DNA from: an uncultured Bacteroidales bacterium
GTDB lineage: Bacteria; Bacteroidota; Bacteroidia; Bacteroidales; F082
Direction of reading: 5' to 3'
Length of the DNA stretch: 64,000 bases
NCBI GenBank assembly: GCA_905234275.1
Contig: CAJOHD010000007.1
Span: 33,723 to 97,722 of the forward strand
Of this stretch, positions 59,460 to 64,000 are shown piece by piece. Under the pieces are notes generated by a model. That model worked only from the letters and a program-made list of their open reading frames with translations. It made no database searches and was not told where the DNA came from. The position numbers were made by a program, and so were the translations under genes. Every line of letters starts with the position of its first letter. The stretch's first letter is position 1.

Positions 59460-61526
59460 TTAACACGCTTTTTTATAAGTTATTACATTTTCTCTAACAA
59501 AATAAGCATCTGAAGATCCTAATTCCACCATTTTATCCAACACCCACAAATAATCTTCGATAAACCTTCTATTACTCTTAATCATAGAAATATGGTCATA
59601 AAAAAGCCTTTTTATCATCCTGTCAGCATGAGGGGTCATTAAACATTTACATAAATCCGGATTGGTTTTTAAAACTTCCACAATCCAAGATATTCCGTCT
59701 GGCATAAATGCTTTATTACCAATTGTGGAAAACACTTTGAGTGCGGATGAGATATGATGCTTCCCTTTGCCCAACAATATTTTTTTATAAAACTCTTTTT
59801 GGTTTTCCAACACAAACCATCCGTATTCATTAGGAACACTTTTATCATCAAAAAGCAAAAACCGTACATCAAACATTAGTTTATCTATCAAAGGGTGATT
59901 TCCACTTTCCGGAATCATTTCATAAAAAACATTCCATAATATCCAGAATTTTTCAATTCGTTTTTTATATACATCTTGGGGTGTTCCTAATACACCATTA
60001 TCATGCAATTTTATCACAAAAAAATCCAAAACATATTCTACAAACTCCAACAATTCATTTCTGCCATATTTAACGATTTGTTCTCTGTTTTGAACAGAAT
60101 CTATTAACATTTTAAACATAGGAATTGAATGCTTCTCATTAGATTCCAGAAAGCATAAAGCCAAATATCGCTCTATACCCGTTCTCAATTCATAATCTGT
60201 TGAATTTACTACATTCTGATAATCATCATCAATCTGTAAATCATTAATAATCATCGGTAATATATTAATAATGAATTTATTAAAATCATGATCATCAAAA
60301 TGAATTGGCGTCAAAATAAAAACCCGATATAGCATTAGTTTATCACATTTTTCAAATAGAATTGTTTCTACATCTGTTATTAAATTGTTATTTGACACTA
60401 AAGTATGAATATATTTGTTTTCTTCTTGAATATCGTTTGTATTGCGATGATAAAGAGGATGGCTTCCCCTATATACTGATAAATTAATCAATGCAAACCA
60501 TATCTTTTTTGTTATTTCTGGATAATTATCATAAAACGTCTCTCTGAAATATATACAAATTTTTTCCTGTTCAAAGAAGGCAAATGGTGCAATTATTGAA
60601 TGTATCATGAGCTCTACTATCTTTGTCGCTTCTTTTTCGTTTGCCACATTTTTTATTAACAAATGAAAAGAAGATAGAGCAATATCTTGTTCGGTTATAT
60701 TATAACTTATGTTTATATTTAATCCATAACTATATTTTGTTTTTATAATATTTCGAACTGTATTAAATATTGTATCTATACACCATTTTTTTTGTTTTCG
60801 TAAAAGCCTATTTGAAAAATCTCGTAAACCTATACATGCAAGCGTTACTGGCCTATCAACGTAGAATCTATCGGATAGTATATTTGTTTTATCATTTCCT
60901 TCAATATAATATTCATAACATTTTTGCCATTCTTCAAAACTAATCATATTAATTCCATCCCATGCATCCCTTAATTCTTTGGCATACATTGATGATTGTT
61001 GATGCTGAAGATATTCGTCTTGATTTGATTCTATAAAATCACTAACTTCTTTATTATATTTAGGAACAATAGGATAACCTCCAAGTTTTGGATCATAGTC
61101 ACCAATTTTATGATTTCTGGCATCCAGTTCCAACAAAGTCTTCTTCCAAACAATATCACTATTATTAAGACTCTTTCCTTTTAAACGATCGAACAACTTG
61201 AACAAATCTCTATTCAATGTTCTAATATTAAATTGATAGTCCAGAACAAAATCTAATAATCCTCTCTGATAATTTTTTCTATGTGGGAGCTGATTTGACT
61301 CAAATCGTTCTTTCTGAGCAAACGAAATTTTATTATCCATTGGAGCCATAGAAGAATACTCGTGTAATGCTCTATCCAAGTCCCAATCATAAAACTCTTT
61401 TGTACCCAAAAGTGGTAACATTGCAGTTCCGACTTCTTTTGGATACGCCATGGTAACACTTGACAAAACAGCTAAAGGAGCAACATTATTGCTATTTTTG
61501 ATTACATAATCAAACACATACTTCAA
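59460..61526 (-). CDS. STAND NTPase, C-terminal (sensor) part, separate frame
   Basis: The 688-codon frame has no ATG near its start: it opens with TTG (61526-61524) overlapping the TGA of the preceding frame by 4 bp, and the next in-frame ATG is codon 26. The opening KYVFDYVIKNSNNVAPLAVL, then SSVTMAYP, continues naturally from the SLEKFLMEI end of the upstream frame. Helical segments such as YLALCFLESNEKHSIPMFKM suggest a TPR- or HEAT-like array, as in the C-terminal sensor of STAND defence ATPases. No catalytic motif is seen. It may be read by frameshift, by stop-start coupling at TTGA, or be lost. It is AT-rich like the neighbouring genes. Confidence 0.72.
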   Translation of the reverse strand: MKYVFDYVIKNSNNVAPLAVLSSVTMAYPKEVGTAMLPLLGTKEFYDWDLDRALHEYSSMAPMDNKISFAQKERFESNQLPHRKNYQRGLLDFVLDYQFNIRTLNRDLFKLFDRLKGKSLNNSDIVWKKTLLELDARNHKIGDYDPKLGGYPIVPKYNKEVSDFIESNQDEYLQHQQSSMYAKELRDAWDGINMISFEEWQKCYEYYIEGNDKTNILSDRFYVDRPVTLACIGLRDFSNRLLRKQKKWCIDTIFNTVRNIIKTKYSYGLNINISYNITEQDIALSSFHLLIKNVANEKEATKIVELMIHSIIAPFAFFEQEKICIYFRETFYDNYPEITKKIWFALINLSVYRGSHPLYHRNTNDIQEENKYIHTLVSNNNLITDVETILFEKCDKLMLYRVFILTPIHFDDHDFNKFIINILPMIINDLQIDDDYQNVVNSTDYELRTGIERYLALCFLESNEKHSIPMFKMLIDSVQNREQIVKYGRNELLEFVEYVLDFFVIKLHDNGVLGTPQDVYKKRIEKFWILWNVFYEMIPESGNHPLIDKLMFDVRFLLFDDKSVPNEYGWFVLENQKEFYKKILLGKGKHHISSALKVFSTIGNKAFMPDGISWIVEVLKTNPDLCKCLMTPHADRMIKRLFYDHISMIKSNRRFIEDYLWVLDKMVELGSSDAYFVRENVITYKKAC

Positions 61527-64000
61527 GACATTTCGACTTCTATTTCCATCAAAAACTTTTCAAGACTCATAAGTAAAGATTCCAACAAATGACTTGTAAC
61601 GCTAAAACCTCTAAATGCCGTCCATAATTCAACACAAGCATATTTTGATACCACTGTTTCATCATCAATGACAACATCTACTTTCGTGAAACCATGTTTA
61701 TACCGAGTATTTGAAGCATTTATATAGAAATCAACTGCATAATTAACAAATTCAACAATGAATGCCAAGCCTTCTTTGGGATATTGTTTTAATAAATTAT
61801 AAAAAGGAGTCTTATAAATCCCAGCTGGGAAAAACTCATGATTAATATTTATACCCCAACATTCATCACCAGATAATTGATGGGGTGGTACAAAAATCCG
61901 ATTATTATTATTTTTTTCATCCTCAGGAATATACTTCCATTCTTCCCATGCCACTTCAATAATAAGATCTGGTAATTCTTTTATTAAATGCAAATTACCA
62001 ATTCCAGAAAGAACCATCTCTTTTACCTTATCGTAAAATGACATTAACTGCCACGACTCTTTTTTATTTTCATAACACCTTTTGATCAAAGATCTTATTT
62101 CTTCTTGTGAAACAGACGCTAAATCAAACAGTATCATGATAAGCACATTCAACTGTTCATTGCCACGCAAAACAAACAAGCCATTTTCAATCTCTCCGAT
62201 GTAAAACAACACAATAGACTTTGCTGCTTTTTGTTCTTCGACATCAACTGTTTTGTATTTCAACACCAATTTGGAATACCAATCAGTAATGAAAGTGATT
62301 ATTGGCAATTTAATAGTGTCTAATTGTTGAAAATGATTACTGATAAAAAGCAATGTACGTTTCCAACCATCGCCAATTGGCACTAAAAATCTATTGTTAT
62401 TTACAGAAAAAGACTCTTTACAGCATGTTTTGATAACATTCAAACATTTATTAAAAAACGTGCAATCGTTTAACAATAGTTCATTTTCAAAAGCTTCAAA
62501 GAAATATGCACAATTATCCGATCTGAAAACGGCGGTCAACATCTCATCAGCCCAATAGTTGCTAATTGAGTCATCAGCATATGACATCCTTATTAATTCG
62601 ATTAAACGATCGTTATTTTCATTCAAATAGTCCTCAACCCATAGACGAAAGGCCCGTCTTATTGCTGGCTCTGTACCCAAACTGTTTAAAAAGTCTTTTG
62701 GATTTTGGCAATCATCGAATTTCTCTGATACATATCTGATTAACGCCCAGTCTTCCAAAATGTCGTGTGTTGGAGAATACTTTCTATTGTCCTTCTCTTG
62801 AAAAATTACTTCATCTTTTTCCAAACACACCAGTGCTTCAGCATCAATATTATCATCCGGTTTTGTAAAAAGCTTCATTTCTTTAGCTCTTTTTACAGCA
62901 ATACTCATAAACGCTTTTTCTCGTTTAATAGGCATTCCATTCTTGGTGTTTTGGGAATCAGCAACCAGTTTGTTCCACAACAATTCCTTAAAACCGACAA
63001 CAGATAAACTTGACAAGTCATTTTTTGTCTGGTCAATGGTTCGCAATGCAAAATCCAAATATTTTGGACACAAGAGCAGTTCCTTTATTCTTTCATTTTT
63101 TGCTAAAATATTCAGATTGGCATATCTATCGGAGACCATCTTAAATTCATTATCACCAATTGGTGGAATTTCGATTGTTTGCTGCTCTTCACAACTAATA
63201 TCAAACTTTAATGAAAGCAGATTAAATGCATATTTACGAGAAGTCAAAACAACTTTCACATCTGGATGTGTTTTTATCAAAGCTAAAAACTCTCTAAATG
63301 CACATTCTGGATCCGATTCCAACAGTTTTTCACAAGCATCTATAAAAACAATTTTTTCAGGAATTAGTGAAACACACGAGAAGATGTCTTCAATAGATTC
63401 ATTTATTCCTACACTTGAAAACACATTAGCAAGGGTTTGTGCATTAAACTGATCAGCCCTAAAAACAAAAATGCTGGCATTTGAATAGTCTTTTTTCAGC
63501 AAATCTTTAATGACTGCCGTTTTTCCCATACCTGGTTTACCAACAACAAAGGTAAATTGAGAATTCTTGATTGTATTCGATAATCTCTCTAACAATTCCA
63601 TTCGTTGAAAATGAATTTCATCATCTCCATATCCAACTGAAGATTTTATAGGTCGAAGTATTGCATTGCTATCTTTCTGTAATTTAATAATAGCGTTACT
63701 ATATGGCAGAATTTTTGTTATATCAAATTGCTTGTAAAAATCTTGGTCTTTAACGCTTTCTAATGTTATACTTCCACCATTATGATTGGTATCAGAAACA
63801 TAGTAATATAGACTATTCCATATTTCTTCCTCATCCAATATTGATGTTTTGTTTTTGCAAAGTTTTATAAGATTGAGGAAATTTGTTTTAGAGACACTGC
63901 CTTCATTCAAAAAATCATATTCTAAAACATCAACACATTTAACAAATTCCCACAAAACCTCATCGGCCAATTCAGTATTATTATTTGCTTCCTTAAGAAT
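61523..64000 (-). CDS. STAND-family NTPase, middle part (5' end beyond window)
   Basis: The frame is open to the window edge: ten more codons (ILKEANNNTE) precede the first possible TTG start at 63970, so the protein is 5'-truncated here. Counted from that TTG, Walker A is GKPGMGKT at 144-151, Walker B KIVFIDACEK (about 206-215) and a sensor motif VVLTSRKYAF at about 240, as in NACHT/STAND ATPases. PTHDILEDWAL, seen in Avs-like proteins, follows near residue 390. The first 120 residues visible are of no known fold and may be the linker to an N-terminal effector beyond the edge. The frame ends FLMEIEVEMS and stop, in the overlap with the next frame. Confidence 0.82.
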   Translation of the reverse strand: MLKEANNNTELADEVLWEFVKCVDVLEYDFLNEGSVSKTNFLNLIKLCKNKTSILDEEEIWNSLYYYVSDTNHNGGSITLESVKDQDFYKQFDITKILPYSNAIIKLQKDSNAILRPIKSSVGYGDDEIHFQRMELLERLSNTIKNSQFTFVVGKPGMGKTAVIKDLLKKDYSNASIFVFRADQFNAQTLANVFSSVGINESIEDIFSCVSLIPEKIVFIDACEKLLESDPECAFREFLALIKTHPDVKVVLTSRKYAFNLLSLKFDISCEEQQTIEIPPIGDNEFKMVSDRYANLNILAKNERIKELLLCPKYLDFALRTIDQTKNDLSSLSVVGFKELLWNKLVADSQNTKNGMPIKREKAFMSIAVKRAKEMKLFTKPDDNIDAEALVCLEKDEVIFQEKDNRKYSPTHDILEDWALIRYVSEKFDDCQNPKDFLNSLGTEPAIRRAFRLWVEDYLNENNDRLIELIRMSYADDSISNYWADEMLTAVFRSDNCAYFFEAFENELLLNDCTFFNKCLNVIKTCCKESFSVNNNRFLVPIGDGWKRTLLFISNHFQQLDTIKLPIITFITDWYSKLVLKYKTVDVEEQKAAKSIVLFYIGEIENGLFVLRGNEQLNVLIMILFDLASVSQEEIRSLIKRCYENKKESWQLMSFYDKVKEMVLSGIGNLHLIKELPDLIIEVAWEEWKYIPEDEKNNNNRIFVPPHQLSGDECWGININHEFFPAGIYKTPFYNLLKQYPKEGLAFIVEFVNYAVDFYINASNTRYKHGFTKVDVVIDDETVVSKYACVELWTAFRGFSVTSHLLESLLMSLEKFLMEIEVEMS

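Noticed and set aside
61523..61560. Classical slippery heptamer for programmed frameshifting
   Set aside because: Only GTTTTTG is present, which is a poor match to X XXY YYZ, so no programmed site is claimed.
1..64000. CRISPR arrays, tRNA and rRNA genes
   Set aside because: No regular spacer array was seen, and no tRNA T-loop/acceptor or rRNA sequence was recognised by eye; a dedicated search was not possible.

Overview
ORGANISM. The window is chromosomal DNA of a member of the Bacteroidales, most likely a gut or rumen bacterium. Four things point there: a UpxY-type NusG paralogue heads a large capsule operon; promoters carry the Bacteroidetes -7 box TAnnTTTG with a TTTG-like -33 box; there is a GH97/GH78/GH92 glycan-degradation cluster; and there is a BlaI plus M56-TonB receptor pair. 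Several known types of dispersed Bacteroidetes palindrome sit between the genes. LAYOUT. 1-0.95 kb: the 3' end of rpmF (ribosomal protein L32), its terminator, and a PHP-type tyrosine phosphatase (CpsB/YwqE). 0.95-35 kb, all on the minus strand and read right to left: a surface polysaccharide operon starting with upxY near 35 kb. Then come an OmpA-like protein, the initiating sugar transferase, Wzm, a nucleotide-sugar epimerase, three GT2 glycosyltransferases, Glf, WecB, an inserted AAA ATPase gene, a scar of a second glf, Wzt, a pyruvyltransferase, a GT10 fucosyltransferase, four more GT2 genes, a deacetylase, another GT2, the FdtA/acetyltransferase/FdtB cassette, a GT2, a GT32, a GT-C membrane enzyme, a GT4, a FemAB-like protein and a DUF354 protein. 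A hipBA toxin-antitoxin pair follows, then Wza, the Wzc tyrosine autokinase and a second deacetylase-like protein. Most genes overlap by 1-8 bp, so they are probably translated as one coupled unit. 35-44.6 kb, mostly plus strand: blaI, the M56-TonB fusion, a leucine-rich-repeat lipoprotein, rluA and panB (minus), two tandem paralogous lipoproteins and dnaK. 44.6-46.3 kb: an AbiE-type toxin-antitoxin pair. 46.6-54 kb: GH97, GH78 and GH92 glycosidases, without SusC/SusD. 54-55 kb: a frameshifted NUDIX gene and msrA. 55-64 kb: a defence island with HsdR, a DUF1016/PDDEXK nuclease and a large STAND NTPase that is split in two frames and runs off the window edge. HOW THE GENES WORK TOGETHER. The capsule locus predicts a glycan containing galactofuranose (Glf), ManNAc-derived sugar (WecB), a 3-acetamido-3,6-dideoxyhexose (FdtA/B/C), probably fucose (GT10), a uronic acid (epimerase) and pyruvate ketals. 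Export appears to use an ABC transporter (Wzm/Wzt) together with Wza/Wzc. No Wzx flippase is visible and no confident Wzy polymerase. The Wzc tyrosine tail would be reversed by the PHP phosphatase encoded convergently beside it. MAIN OBSERVATIONS. (1) The STAND NTPase is split by a 4-bp TTGA overlap with no ATG start for the second half, so it looks like one protein of more than 1,500 residues broken or programmed by a frameshift. (2) A terminal-inverted-repeat element (GTCATTTCGA/TCGAAATGAC) occurs four times; one copy supplies the stop codons of both flanking convergent genes. (3) Palindromes lie in frame inside two neighbouring glycosidase genes. (4) A recombined glf remnant and a decamer-repeat leader mark an ATPase gene inserted in the capsule operon. 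(5) Tandem repeats sit in the Wzc tyrosine tail and between the GH92 and NUDIX promoters.
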